Source of the DNA: Struthio camelus
Lineage: Eukaryota; Chordata; Aves; Struthioniformes; Struthionidae
Length of the DNA: 64,000 bases
Assembly (NCBI RefSeq): GCF_040807025.1
Contig: NW_027182567.1
Location: 2,771,001 to 2,835,000, forward strand
Reading direction: 5' to 3'
Both the position numbers and the translations under genes were made by a program. A model generated the notes under the pieces. That model had not been told where the DNA came from. It was given only the letters and a program-made list of their open reading frames with translations, and did not search any database. Each line of letters opens with the position of its first letter. Within the stretch, counting starts at the first letter, position 1. Below, piece after piece: positions 33,727 through 44,677 of this stretch.

Positions 33727-36700
33727 CTAAGGAGGGAGAAAGGAAGAGGCTGTGTTATGCACAGGCAGAAAGGCAGAGAAATACTGCAGACTGCTTCAGG
33801 CCATGCATCTTTGGATGTGCTTTTTTGATGGTGCTTCCAACCTTGCCGCCCCTGTGTCCAAAGAGGGTCCCATGGGCCTGGGGCTGAGTCCATTGGAGTC
33901 AAGACTAGGAGCTGACCTATGCCTTGGCTCCAACATTCAGGGAGAGGTTTGAAACGATGCAAACACTGGAGGGATCCTGTTGTGCTCAGCTGCTCGGGAC
34001 TTGTAGGTCCCACACTGCAGTCCTCCTCTGAGCACCCAACAGCTACCCCTGGGATGGAAGGGAAGTCTGACGCAAGGCCAGGGTGGCTTGCTCCTGATGA
34101 AATGGGCCTGCACCAGCACTGACACCTTCTCTCTCTCACTCTGGCTAAGAGCCCTCCTCCCCCAGGCACCTCCCTTTTGCTCCCATTTGCAGCCACAGCC
34201 CGTCTCCCCCCTTCAAAGGAGTACTGGGCATTTGCTTGGGGCTACAGAGAGGAGCTTGGTGTCACGGTTGAACCCAGGTCAATCCCATATCAGGAAAAGT
34301 CACAGGATGCTCTGTGCAACTCCGTGACTCTGGGATTGGCAATCTGACCCCTCACTGCGTCACTGCCACTCAGTTGTCTCAGGCTTTTCCTGGAGCTGGC
34401 ACACACGCACCTTGTCTTATTTCCCCCGTTGCTTGGCCAGCCTTTCTGCCTCCTCCTCTATGCAGGAGAAGTAAACATTCACTATCACTTCCTTCCCTGG
34501 CCCGATGGGGTACTTGATAACCTCTTGAATGCTTGGCATTTCTTCAGGCAGCTTCTCGCTACTCGTGCTTTTTTGACTGCTTCGTGGCCGGATTGAGCTT
34601 GCCTGAACCCGTGGCTGGGTTCCAGTTCTCTGCTGAACCTGCAAGACAATTCCACACAGGTTTTGGCTCCACTTCCAAGGCCACTCAGCTGCTCTCAACA
34701 TGCACCTCTGAAGCAGGCAGTGACTGCAGGACCTGGGCAATCACCAGACCCCTTGGTCTCGCCTGCCCTCAAGCACTCCGAAGGACAACTGCTGCTCCAG
34801 GAAGGAATGCTGCAGCCCCAGCTGGACAACAGCAGGAGGCACCGCAACATGCCCCAGGCTATGCCACAGCCTGACCAGGGCTCACTGCCTGTCCCACTGG
34901 CGCTTCTCGCTCCGTCTCACATCTCTCCTGGCATCATAAATGAGCCAAGGGAATTGCCACTTGCAGAGCGGGAAATCTGCAGTGCAGTCTGGCTAGGGAG
35001 GGAGGAAGGGGGCAGCACAGGTACAGCACGTCTGTTTTTCCCTGAAGGGAAGGTTATGTATCACCCTCTCCTCTGACCCCTGTCTTGAGCCCTCCCCTCA
35101 GCACTGTTTTGCCCTGAAGCGAGTGCCAGCAAGCCGGAACACCCCTTTTTTCTTCTGCCCAATCATCTAAACGAGCATGGAGCTGAACAGGAACTCTCCA
35201 GCTTCTCCTCCAGAAAGGCCCAGCAGTTTTACATTTCCACCAGAAACAGGGCCCAGGCGGGGGCATCTTCTGGTGTGTTCACAGAGAACACAGTAGCAAC
35301 AGATGTCTTGCAAAAACAGAGCGCAACTGGCGTCTTTGAATCAAGCCCTGGACAAAGTCAGTCGGGGTCAAAGAAACACCCTGGAAGGGGTCTGCCACAG
35401 CCACTGCCCATAGGACGATGCTTTCCCGTAATTCAGGCTGGCACAAGAAGTACCTCAGTCAGGAGCCCCTACCTGTCCTGCCCTCTGAGAGCCTTCAGTC
35501 ACCTCCCACGTAGGTGGCGATCTGGCTTTAGGTGGTAGCTTCTTTCCGGCTAGCACTGCCTGCCATTCGCAAAGGAGGGCCTGAAGCACGCTGCAAATAC
35601 ACACCGCGGGGAGGTGGTATGAGCACCAGGAGGACTTGGGCCTCCTACCCACGCTCACATGCCAGCCACCTGCTTCTGTAGCAGGAGGCAGTTCTGCAAG
35701 AGAAGGACATGTTTTCGACTGACTGTGCCCACATCAAGGAGACAGAGATCAGCTGATCAAATCTCAGGAGGCCCACACCAAGGCTTTCCCTCCATGCAGC
35801 CAGGAGAGCAGCAGGGTCATCAACAAGGACAGGCTCCAAGACACACCCTTACCCCCTCTCCTGCCAATTCCATTAGCTGCTGCTCAGTGGTCCCAGACAC
35901 TGTGTGGGTAGGCATGGAAAGAGGAGTCTAGCTGGGCACCCAGCGTCAAAGAAGGAGAAAGGCATCAAGGGAGCAAAGCGTTCCTGCCATTTTCCTATCC
36001 TTGGCCCTCTCTTGTGCCAGCCACAGAAACAGGCTGCCATAGAAAAGAGGATGTTTCTTGGAAAGTTCATAAAAGCAAAACAGTAATAATAGGCACTTCT
36101 CTGTCATCGGGACTTCTCCATTCTTCAGTCACGCATGTCCCACACTGCAATCCTCCTCTGAGCACCCAACAGCTACCCCTGGGATGGAAGGGAAGTCTGA
36201 CGCAAGGCCAGGGTGGCTTGCTCCTGATGAAATGGGCCTGCACCAGCACTGACACCTTCTCTCTCTCACTCTGGCTGAGAGCCCTTCTGCTTCTCTCCTC
36301 CCCCAGGCACCTCCCTTTTGCTCCCATTTGCAGCCACAGCCTGTCTCCCCCTTCAAAGGAGTACTGGGCATTTGCTTGGGGCTACAGAGAGGAGCTTGGT
36401 GTCACCGTTGAACCCAGGTCAATCCCATATCAGGAAAAGTCATAGGATGCTCTGTGCAACCCCGTGACTCTGGGATTGGCAATCTGACCCCTCACTGCGT
36501 CACTGCCACTCAGTTGTCTCAGGCTTTTCCTGGAGCTGGCACACACATACTCTGTCTCTTGTTTCCCCCGTTGCTTGGCCAGCCTTTCTGCCTCCTCCTC
36601 TCTGCGGGAGAAGTAATCTTTCACCGTCACTGCCTTTTTGGCGGAGATGTGATACGTGACAATTTCATTCAGCTTTCGCCTGTCCACAATTTCCATGACC

Positions 36701-39700
36701 TTCTGAAGCTCTGTCTTCACTTTCCTGCTTCGTGGCCGGATTGAGCTTGCCTGAACTCGTGGCTGGGTTCCAGTTCTCTGCTGAACCTGCAAGACAATTC
36801 CACACAGGTTTTGGCTCCACTTCCAAGGCCACTCAGCTGCTCTCAACATGCACCTCTGAAGCAGGCAGTGACTGCAGGACCTGGGCAATCACCAGACCCC
36901 TGGGGTCAAGGTCAATGAGCCAAGGGAACTGCCACTTGCAGAGCGGGAAATCTGCAGTGCAGTCTGGCTAGGGAGGGAGGAAGGGGGCAGCACAGGTACA
37001 GCACGTCTGTTTTTCCCTGAAGGGAAGGTTATGTATCACCCTCTCCTCTGACCCCTGTCTTGAGCCCTCCCCTCAGCACTGTTTTGCCCTGAAGCGAGTG
37101 CCAGCAAGCCGGAACACCCCTTTTTTCCTCTTTCTCCACTCCTTTTTTCTTTCACCCAATTAGAACCTACCTGTCCTGCCCTCTGAGACTCTTCAGTCAC
37201 TGGCCATGCAGCTGGCCGTCTGCCTTCAGAAGGTTGCTTCCTCCCAGCTGGTGCTGCCCTCCATGCAGAACACCCTGGGATGGCCGGAAAAGCACTGCAA
37301 ATACACACCGCAGGGGAGGTGGTTTGAGCACAGGGGGAGTTGGGCCTCCACCTCGCGCTCACAAGCCAGGCACATGCTTCTGCAGCAGCAGGACATGGGT
37401 TCAACTGACTGACCCCATCGGAGACAGAGATCACCCCCTGCGAAATCACACAAAGGTACACATAATGCCTGAAAGCAAACTCAGGGGGCCCACACCGAGG
37501 CTATCTCTCCATGCAGCCAGGAGAGCAGCAGGGTCATCAACAAGGACAGGCTCCAAGACACACCCTTACCCCCTCTCCTGCCAATTCCATTAGCTGCTGC
37601 TCAGTGGTCCCAGACACTGTGTGGGTAGGCATGGAAAGAGGAGTCTAGCTGGGCACCCAGCGTCAAAGAAGGAGAAAGGCATCAAGGGAGCAAAGCATTC
37701 CTACCTCCTCAACTAGGCTGCTCACTGCCGCTCGACTAGCCCAGACACGTTGTTGGGAAAGGATTCAACGACAGCACGGACAGAGGCTCTCTCTCGCTCT
37801 GCCTGGAGCCCTCCCACCTCTCCCAGCCCCTGCCCACACACACTCCCCTGCGCACTCACAGCCCCCAACTCCGCTTGACTTGTCAGGACTCCTTTGGGGA
37901 CACAGAGAGGTGCCTGCCAGCAAGCTGTGGCCACACTCGGCTTGTGCCAGCCACAAGCTGAGATTTCGCGTGAAGGAAAGGCCTTTGAGCTCACTAAATT
38001 AGGCCGGAACTGTGAGAACAGCCCCTGCTCCCTGGCCTTGGTGGCAGGGAGAGGGGAATCGCACTTCTCCTTGCAAGGCAGCATCCTTTCCAGGCCAAGA
38101 AAGAGCTCTTCTGGGTGGAATCCTCTCTCGCTGCATACTCCCTGGCCTCTGGAAACAGCTCACATCCCTGTGAGCCAAAGCTCAGACAAACGCCTCCCTC
38201 TTTCCAAGGCTTTGCAAGAGCATGCAGATTTTTCCTCAGCCTCAGAAAATGTCCTTGCGACTCCTAGCTCTGCGTCAGCAGAGAGGAATCATGCGGTTTA
38301 CTTTTGTCTACGGGGAAGGAAAAAGGCCCTCCTCTTTGGGAAGGAGGATTTGTGCGCTGAGTTTCCCAAAGGTCTGTAAGCTGGAAGCAGAGTCAGGAGA
38401 AACAGGAAGCCAACAGGAGGCTCTCCCAAGGGCTGGCTCTGTGCTGCCCATCCAGCAAGAGATCACTCACTAGTCATCGTGGCACGGGATAAAAGGCAGG
38501 CAGAGTTGCTAGGGGCACTGCGTCCAAGGCAAACACCTCCCTCCAGGACCAACAAGGCTACAGGCGCACCCTCACGCACAGCTCCAAGCACCTCACCTGC
38601 CATGAGGCTCTTTCTCCTTGGCTTTCTCCCCCTTCCCTTCCTCCATGCTAGCAGCCACTAGTTTGGGTGCAGGCTGCCTCTCTCGCAGGAGGAGGCGCAG
38701 GGCAGCAACATTTCCTGGATGCAAGAGACAAGAAAACCCTTCAGAAACAGCACTGGGGTGACCATCTGTGCAGGAGTGACGTGCAGCTCCGCTCCAGCCG
38801 CGGAGAACGCTGTGAGGCCTCCATGGCATTCCTCTGAAGCCGTGTAGCCCAGGCACTCTTAGGCCCTTCCTCACGCTGGCTCCCGTCCAACTCTTCATTT
38901 TCACCCTGCAACATCTTTTCTTGCCGGAGGGCTTCTCTCCTGGCCACACTAGGAGCAGCGGGGCTCGCGGAGATGTCTCGGTGACCTAACAGAGACTCTC
39001 TGGGGCAATAACTTCACACTGGGGCAACAGAGCCTGGCATCCTTCGATGGATCTCACGTTACCTCTGGGGATGGTAGTCAAGCTAAAGGCTTTGGTTTGG
39101 GAACGTGGGTGAGAAAATCACAAGCCGGGGGTCAAACTGCCTGCTCGGAAAATCCAAGGAAGTCTTGGCACACATCCCCAGACTTCTGACCATCTACTCG
39201 AGGGGACTTTTCCCAGTAGAAGAAAATCCTTGGATTCCATGAGCTAGGTCACGCCTTCCATTACCATTCTGCTCCAGGCAGAACTGAGAATTCGCAAGGA
39301 TTGTCCTCAGCTGTGATTCCCTTCTTCTCCACCTCCTCCCATGGAAGAGCACTTTGCCATGTACATTAGGGCACGAGTCCAGTGGGGAAGTTTAACCGGG
39401 AGGGACCAACTGCACTTGAGAGTGTTGGCTTGCCATGAGCTCTTGCCCCCTCAGGAGTCACTTGGGACTTCCCATCATGGTGAGCAGCGTTACATCTAGT
39501 GCCTCATGCTATCCGAGCCACTGCGCTGGAGCCATGGCCTCCAATGTCCTGCCAAGGAGGACACCAGGACAAGGTACAAAACCCTGCCAGGAATCAGCTG
39601 CTCCATTACCTTTCTCAACACCGGCATCATCTTTGGCCTTCTTATCTTCCCGGGTCAGCTTCACAGCGCTCACAGGTGGTTTTCTGGGGGAAGTCTCCAG

Positions 39701-42700
39701 CTTGTGCCTGCAAACAGCACAAAGGCAGCACTCTGAAGGAAGGGCACCACATTTCCATGCTTTCTCCTTTCCTCCAGCTTTCCACCACCGTTTGAAATTC
39801 CAAGCTGACCCTCCATGCCCCTTGCACACCCTCCACGCTCCTCTCAGTGCCTCTGCAAAGAACAGCCTGCACCTGCAAGGCCATTAATGGAACCATCTCT
39901 TTAGCTAGGGTGGGGCCAGGACAGAGCTCTGCAGAACCCCCTGCCCCACCCAGCCCAGAAGAAGCCAGAGCAAGCCTGGAGGTCACTGGGAACCCGCCAT
40001 TGGAAAGCATTAGTCCCCAATCACTTCCTGAGCAGCCTGCACTAACCCTGGCAGCACAACGCTCCCACATATGCAGTGAGAAGCTGCTTGCCTGGTCAGC
40101 CAGAGGCTAAGAAGCAAACAAACATACTCACATTGGAAAGACAATGACGCAGCCAGAACGAGTCTGGGAAGCAGCTGTTTCGCTGCCTGAGAGGACTGCA
40201 TCGCTCATCTCTGGCCTCTGCAAAGAGGAGAGAGACATGTGAGATGCGGCCACGAAAACGTTCTCTTTGTTCACACGGGCAGCAAATATTGCCACTGTTC
40301 ACAGAAGAAGCCGCCTCTCCGAAACTCTGAAACCAACCTCCCTCTTTCTCACGGCCGCCCCCCAAATTCTACAGAAGAGCAGCTGCAGGGCAATATGGGA
40401 GAAGGGCAAATAACACTAGCAGGCTTTTGGCAAGGGCAAGAATCAAGAGCCTCACTCAGGAGAGCAGCTCTATCCTAACACAGAAGCCAATGGAGGCAAG
40501 CACAGCTGAAAGCCTTTCCCTAGCCTGCATTCCTGGCCCCTGCTTTTACCCCTTACTGCTTGTGCTGCCTGCTCCTGAGCTGAGGACAAAGCACTCACAT
40601 GTAGGTTTAAGGCCAAAGTCTCTCCAGAGACTCAAAGGGCTGCATCTGCAGCATGGAGGAACAGACACACATGGCCCATCCTTTCCCCTGCCCAGTGGGT
40701 AACAACTGTGAGTGCCAAAATTCTGGTGTGTGTTCAAGGAGCCGTTGAGCATCCTGGTCTGGGACCCACTGCAACAAAGGCTGGAGAAAAGGCCTTGGCC
40801 CAGAGAATGCACTGAAAGGACACCACGGACTAGGACAGAAGGAAAAGATAGAGCTGGGCACCAGGGCTAGGCTACAGCCTGCTTGCATCTCTGGCTTAGC
40901 CCTCGAGGGGCTCAGCTCTGCTTCCACAGCTACGCTTTCCAGCTGCACCTGAAAGCCCAGGCTGAAGGACAAGTCTGTACTAGAGGCCTGGGCAAGGGCA
41001 TGGGGCTGGAACAACTGTGCCAGTGACACACAGCAATAGTGTTCCACAGCTTCAGGTGAAACTGCTGAACTCTCTGCCCCACAATCCCATACATGGCCAA
41101 AGGAGGCATGGAGTCAAATGTGATCCTAACACCGAGGGGTGCTAACACCTGGCTCTCTGGAAGACTTCTGGAGGAAATTTCATGGGAAAAACTACACCGG
41201 ATATGCCCTTCTCTTGGACTTGTTCTCTGAGCATTCAGAGACAGCATCCTGGGCTGGACAGCTCTTTGGTCGGACCCAGGACAGCTACTCCCACAGTCTT
41301 CTACGTCGCTGAGTCCTCTCAATGCTCCAGAAGAACTGTGCCGGGAGCTGGCATTACTCTAGACGAGCACTGTCCACGTGTCCAGAGAGGCTGTGGCAGG
41401 CCAAGAGAAATTCATGCACTTTGACTTTGCTAGGGTTTCAAAAGAGTGAAAAGCAGTGCTGGAGAAATGGAAAACTTACCCCAAGAAGAGCTTCTACCAG
41501 TTGCTCAGGCCCGTTCAGCCTTTGCAGAAGGCCTTTGTAAAATCTCATTTTCACCTCTGTGCCTTGAATGACAAGCATGCCAAGGCCCTTCAAAACAAGG
41601 GCAACGTTCTTCCCACTTGCAAGGCAGCGAGAGAAAAGGTACATGGTCTCTTCTATGCAAGCCTCCACTCTTTGCCGAGGAATGGAGAAGGCTGAGGCTA
41701 CACGAGCATACTTCAGCGGCTCAGCTTGCTTATGACCTAGGCAGCAACAACAGAGCAACACAGTCACCAGCAGAGCACTTCAGCAGGCTAAAACAGAGTG
41801 TCAGCAACTTGAAGGTCTTCCAGCAAGACAGTGCTGCAGAGCTGTCTTCTTCAACCCTCTGGCAAAGCCTACAAAGGAGGCTGAGGTCATCCCTCCCTGG
41901 CAGAAGTTCAAAACTCTGGGCAACCTCATGGGCCTCATGGGCCTTCCCTGCCAAAACAGAAAGAAAGGATCCTAGCCATCTCCCATGGCCAGGAGGCAGG
42001 ACGGCAGGACAAGGAGAGCAGAAAGGGGGCCAGTTCCCAGGAGAAGGGAGTGGTCGCACTAATTGTGCCCACACCCTCCGGCCATGCCAAGTTTGACGTA
42101 GCTGTGCCACATCACAGTGGGTGCAATGAAGAGGGAAAACACACGGACTGCACAACAGCCCTTAACCTTACAGGCTCAATCTTAATTCATCTTCATTAGT
42201 AATTAAGATTAATTCATCGTAATCTTCACCGTAAGCTTTCTGGCCACCTCCAGGCCCTCAGAATTGTGCGGCACCACCCCTACCTCCCCCCCTCCCCCCC
42301 GCCACTTTTGGGGCCAGAGGCCTGTCCCCGAGGAATGCCAGGCTGATGTCCACAGCACAGAGGAGATGGAGTCATTTGAAAGGAAAGGCCCACTCCTGAC
42401 ACAACTCAGAGCTCCTGCTGCCCCACAGCCATCACTGACCTCACACTACAGCTGCACAGCTCCCAGCACTGACCAGCAGTCACAGCACAGCTGGCCTCTG
42501 AGGGCTTTTCCTACACACTACGCTTCCCATCTCTGTTGCAAGGCTCTCTGCAGCTGGCTTTGACCCACTTCTCAGCAGAAGCGGCTCCTAGAGCCAGCAG
42601 CAACGCTGCTCTTTGCCCTTACAAGGTCTGCGGTGGCATACGCATGGAACAACAGTTCCTAACTACATCAGATTAAAAGTGGCAGCTCCAGCCAGCTGTT

Positions 42701-43788
42701 AAGGCAAGAGAGAGACAGAGAGGGGGAGAGAGAGAGAGAGAGAGAGAGAATCAGTCTCCTTTGAGTCTGCGTGATGATGTCATGATAGCAAGAAAAAACA
42801 GAAGCTGGTCTCAGGATCTGGTGAAGGAATTCTAGATTGCTAACAGGCACGGCTAAGCAGCAATTATCCACCTCCCCCCCCACACACAGATGTTGCAAGG
42901 GGAAGCACAAGTTTCAATCTGTCATCTTACCAGGAACGTAAGCCTTATCATCGGTGAGGCCGTGAAGCTCCGCCAGATTCTTTGAAAGGCGAAATGTGGG
43001 TCTGCGAACAGTCAGCAGACCATTCTTTCCATTTGCGACCTGTTCTGTAACTACACTGAAGGTCCCAAGTCGAATAATTCTCACGTCCTGCAAACAGAAG
43101 TGAAGAGAAGAATTAGAAGCACGAGGGATGGACAAACGGACTGAGGACTTGCCAGAGCATGGCCATGGTGCTATGTGCTCTGCCCACTCCTGGCATACAA
43201 AGGGGCAAGACAGAGCCCTCTGGAAAGCTTGGGCAAAGCCTTGGGGAAGTCCTTTGGAAGAACATGCCAGATGTTTTCCTCCCCCTCCTCCTCCCTCTCT
43301 CCAAAGCTCAAGGAAATCATCCCTCACATCCAGAAGATCCATCAAAGGGTTTCCAAGAACGGGGATAACCTCAGAAAAATGTGCCAGGCTCCCCCTTTGG
43401 CCTTTCACTCTGCCAGGGGGGATTAGAGAAGGCTCAGGAAGCCTCCGACCCTTCCTGCACCTGAAACTGGACTGGAGAGCTGGCATCTCACTTAAGGGAG
43501 AAGTTGCTCTGTGGCATATCTCTCATTTGCAGCAGCCTTCTCCAGGGGGTTTCCTTTTGTTTTCAAAGGCAGGGGCAGAACAATTGCACCCAATGGCACA
43601 GAGCTATCAGGATTGCTGAAGCCATCTGGGGTGGAGGGGAGGAACAGGATGGCAGACCCACCTTGTTCAGCACCAGCTGCTCCGTAATGTAGGCTGACAC
43701 ACCGCCCCAGATACGCAGGCGCTCTGGAAAGCAAGGGAAAGGCACGTCATACTCTGGGGTGGCTAGCTCACAGCCGTTCAGCACGCGC
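33629..43788 (-). CDS. CCDC81-like protein with two HU domains, copy B
   Basis: In-phase minus-strand exons: 43788-43662 and 43087-42931 (HU1), 41736-41480 (HU2), 40217-40132, 39707-39610 and 38714-38597. All have AG/GT borders. The first four equal those of copy A. The next gives MHKLETSPRKPPVSAVKL; the one after contains LRLLLRERQPAPKLVAAS. Both sit where CCDC81 has its FPRIELK and RLRDRQALFP segments. Further left are tail exons at 37616-37570, 37437-37171 and 36786 onwards, and a possible last exon, 33726-33629. In that last exon one frame (RRRRITECQLCQ) resembles the Cys-rich C-terminus of CCDC81. The link from 38597 to the tail does not close in phase, so at least one exon is missing from this model. 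The gene reads away from MROH, head to head. The HU half is firm and the tail tentative. Confidence 0.72.
34417..34638 (-). CDS. CCDC81-like tail exon, unit 1, ends in stop
   Basis: After acceptor TTGTCTTGCAG the frame reads VQQRTGTQPRVQASSIRPRS, then a unit-specific block, then YFSCIEEEAERLAKQRGK and TAA at 34419-34417. The Glu/Arg-rich end suggests a coiled coil. It is the counterpart of 36786 leftwards. In unit 1 this stop would end the protein, if the exon is used at all. Confidence 0.4.
   Translation of the reverse strand, partial: VQQRTGTQPRVQASSIRPRSSQKSTSSEKLPEEMPSIQEVIKYPIGPGKEVIVNVYFSCIEEEAERLAKQRGK
35473..35752 (-). pseudogene. Broken CCDC81-like tail exon, unit 1
   Basis: Counterpart of 37437-37171. 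Unit 1 is 280 bases against 267 in unit 2, so the frame is lost. A TAG at 35647-35645 ends the frame that begins at the acceptor. The donor (CAG/GTAGGG at 35472) is still intact. This exon cannot give the unit 2 product. Confidence 0.5.
35853..35899 (-). CDS. Small CCDC81-like tail exon, unit 1
   Basis: A 47-base stretch between acceptor CTACCCACACAG and donor GTAAGG. Only one frame is open (SGTTEQQLMELAGEG). It is identical in sequence to the unit 2 copy at 37616-37570. Confidence 0.35.
36430..36786 (-). CDS. CCDC81-like tail exon, unit 2
   Basis: Begins after acceptor TTGTCTTGCAG with VQQRTGTQPRVQASSIRPRS, then a unit-specific block (KTELQKVMEIVDRRKLNEIV...), then YFSRREEEAERLAKQRG. The unit-specific part loosely resembles the LLKQMDNRQENEIK coiled-coil segment of CCDC81. 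Unlike unit 1 it does not stop at KQRGK but stays open to 36430. The true 3' border is unknown. Confidence 0.45.
   Translation of the reverse strand, partial: VQQRTGTQPRVQASSIRPRSRKVKTELQKVMEIVDRRKLNEIVTYHISAKKAVTVKDYFSRREEEAERLAKQRGKQETEYVCASSRKSLRQLSGSDAVRGQIANPRVTGLHRASYDFS
37171..37437 (-). CDS. CCDC81-like tail exon, unit 2, frame uncertain
   Basis: A 267-base stretch between acceptor TTTCGCAG and donor CAG/GTAGGT. The phase-0 frame is open throughout and follows in phase from the 47-base exon 37616-37570. A second frame (SCCCRSMCLACEREVEAQLPLCS) looks more like the CCDC81 segment with a CYxC motif but meets a stop at 37226. Which frame is used cannot be settled here. Confidence 0.35.
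37570..37616 (-). CDS. Small CCDC81-like tail exon, unit 2
   Basis: The same 47-base exon as at 35853-35899. It takes two bases from the preceding exon phase and leaves phase 0, which fits the open frame at 37437-37171. Confidence 0.35.
38715..39609. other. Intron of CCDC81-like gene copy B
   Basis: Lies between exons 39707-39610 and 38714-38597, which join in phase. A Glu/Arg-rich open stretch on the minus strand near 38948-38810 (RREALRQEKMLQGENEELDG) looks coding, but every splice choice tried breaks the phase. It may be a lost exon. Confidence 0.45.
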
Positions 43789-44677
43789 CTAACCAAGGAG
43801 AGCGCAAGAGCAGGCGTAACCAAACAGCACCCCCCTCCCCAAACTAACCCCATCCCTGACAGGGGCTGCAGAGCTGAGGTGAGCACTCCCTTTAGGCTGC
43901 AACCTGTCATCTGACCCCGGCAGAGGGCTGCACCTGAAAGAGGCATGGAGAGGCATGGGCATGGAGAGCCTGCCGGCCAACATCTGCAGTGCCTCTCCCA
44001 GCTCAAAGCTTGCTCTGCTAGTCTGGAGGCACAAAGAGATCCCGGGGGGAGGACTACAGGCAGAGGCTGGGCTCCCACACGGAAAGCCCAGCTGAGCTGA
44101 GGAAAAGCCCGAGGACTGGTTGCGAGAGCGTGCGCTTCCCACAGTCTCGCCAAAGCCCAGCAGGAGCTGCAGGACACTGCAGCCTTCCTCAGAGGGGTCT
44201 CCTTTCCTTCCAGATGCAGATCTCAGGGGGCGGCACCCTCCCTAGGGATACTGTCACTGGATTTCCACCCCACAGAGGTCAGTGCTGTGCCTGCAGGAGT
44301 CCAGGGGCTCAGGGCATCCCCAGGGGGCTCCCCTGCAAGGCCAGGGATCCCCCGTACCGGATCCCCACATGCACAGGCTCTGCACGACCAGCAGAGCAGC
44401 TCCAGCTCCTTCCCACAGCTGACAGCAGCGGCAGAGGCAGGGCCAGGACCCAGCAGCCCTGGCAGCCACATCGCCCCCTGCACCAGAAGGGACCATCAGT
44501 CAGGGCTCTTGGGGCTCCCACCAGCCCATTCAGCCACCCCCCACAGCCCCAGGGCTGCCTCAGCCATGAACAGAGTTCAGACTCTCAACAACAGCACTCC
44601 TGAAGGAGCTCCCAAAGGCCTTACCCCAGAGGGGGAGTGTTGGCACCCCCTGCCCACGTTGCGTCCCATGGCCAGCA
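40124..44677. repeat. Segmental duplication block 1, copy B
   Basis: Partner of 1-4546. The match starts at the window edge of copy A, so the sequence left of 40124 probably also has a partner outside the window. Confidence 0.95.
42706..42750. repeat. GA microsatellite, copy B
   Basis: Longer allele of the copy A repeat at 2583-2619. Confidence 0.9.

Larger units (their letters stand above)
34006..35974. repeat. Tandem duplication unit 1 within the CCDC81-like tail
   Basis: Matches 36137-37704 in direct orientation, in several stretches separated by indels. Unit 1 has about 190 extra bases at 34745-34930. Unit 2 lacks about 300 bases corresponding to parts of 35150-35465. Both units carry the same candidate tail exons, so the coding tail has been duplicated. 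Confidence 0.85.
36137..37704. repeat. Tandem duplication unit 2 within the CCDC81-like tail
   Basis: Matches 34006-35974 as described for unit 1. The first and last 400 bases are the most alike. The order of candidate exons is the same in both units. Confidence 0.85.

Noticed and set aside
34663..35076. 137-codon plus-strand frame with a Gln/Leu-rich stretch
   Set aside because: Opposite to the candidate gene strand, and half of it is missing from tandem unit 2. No splice or family support.
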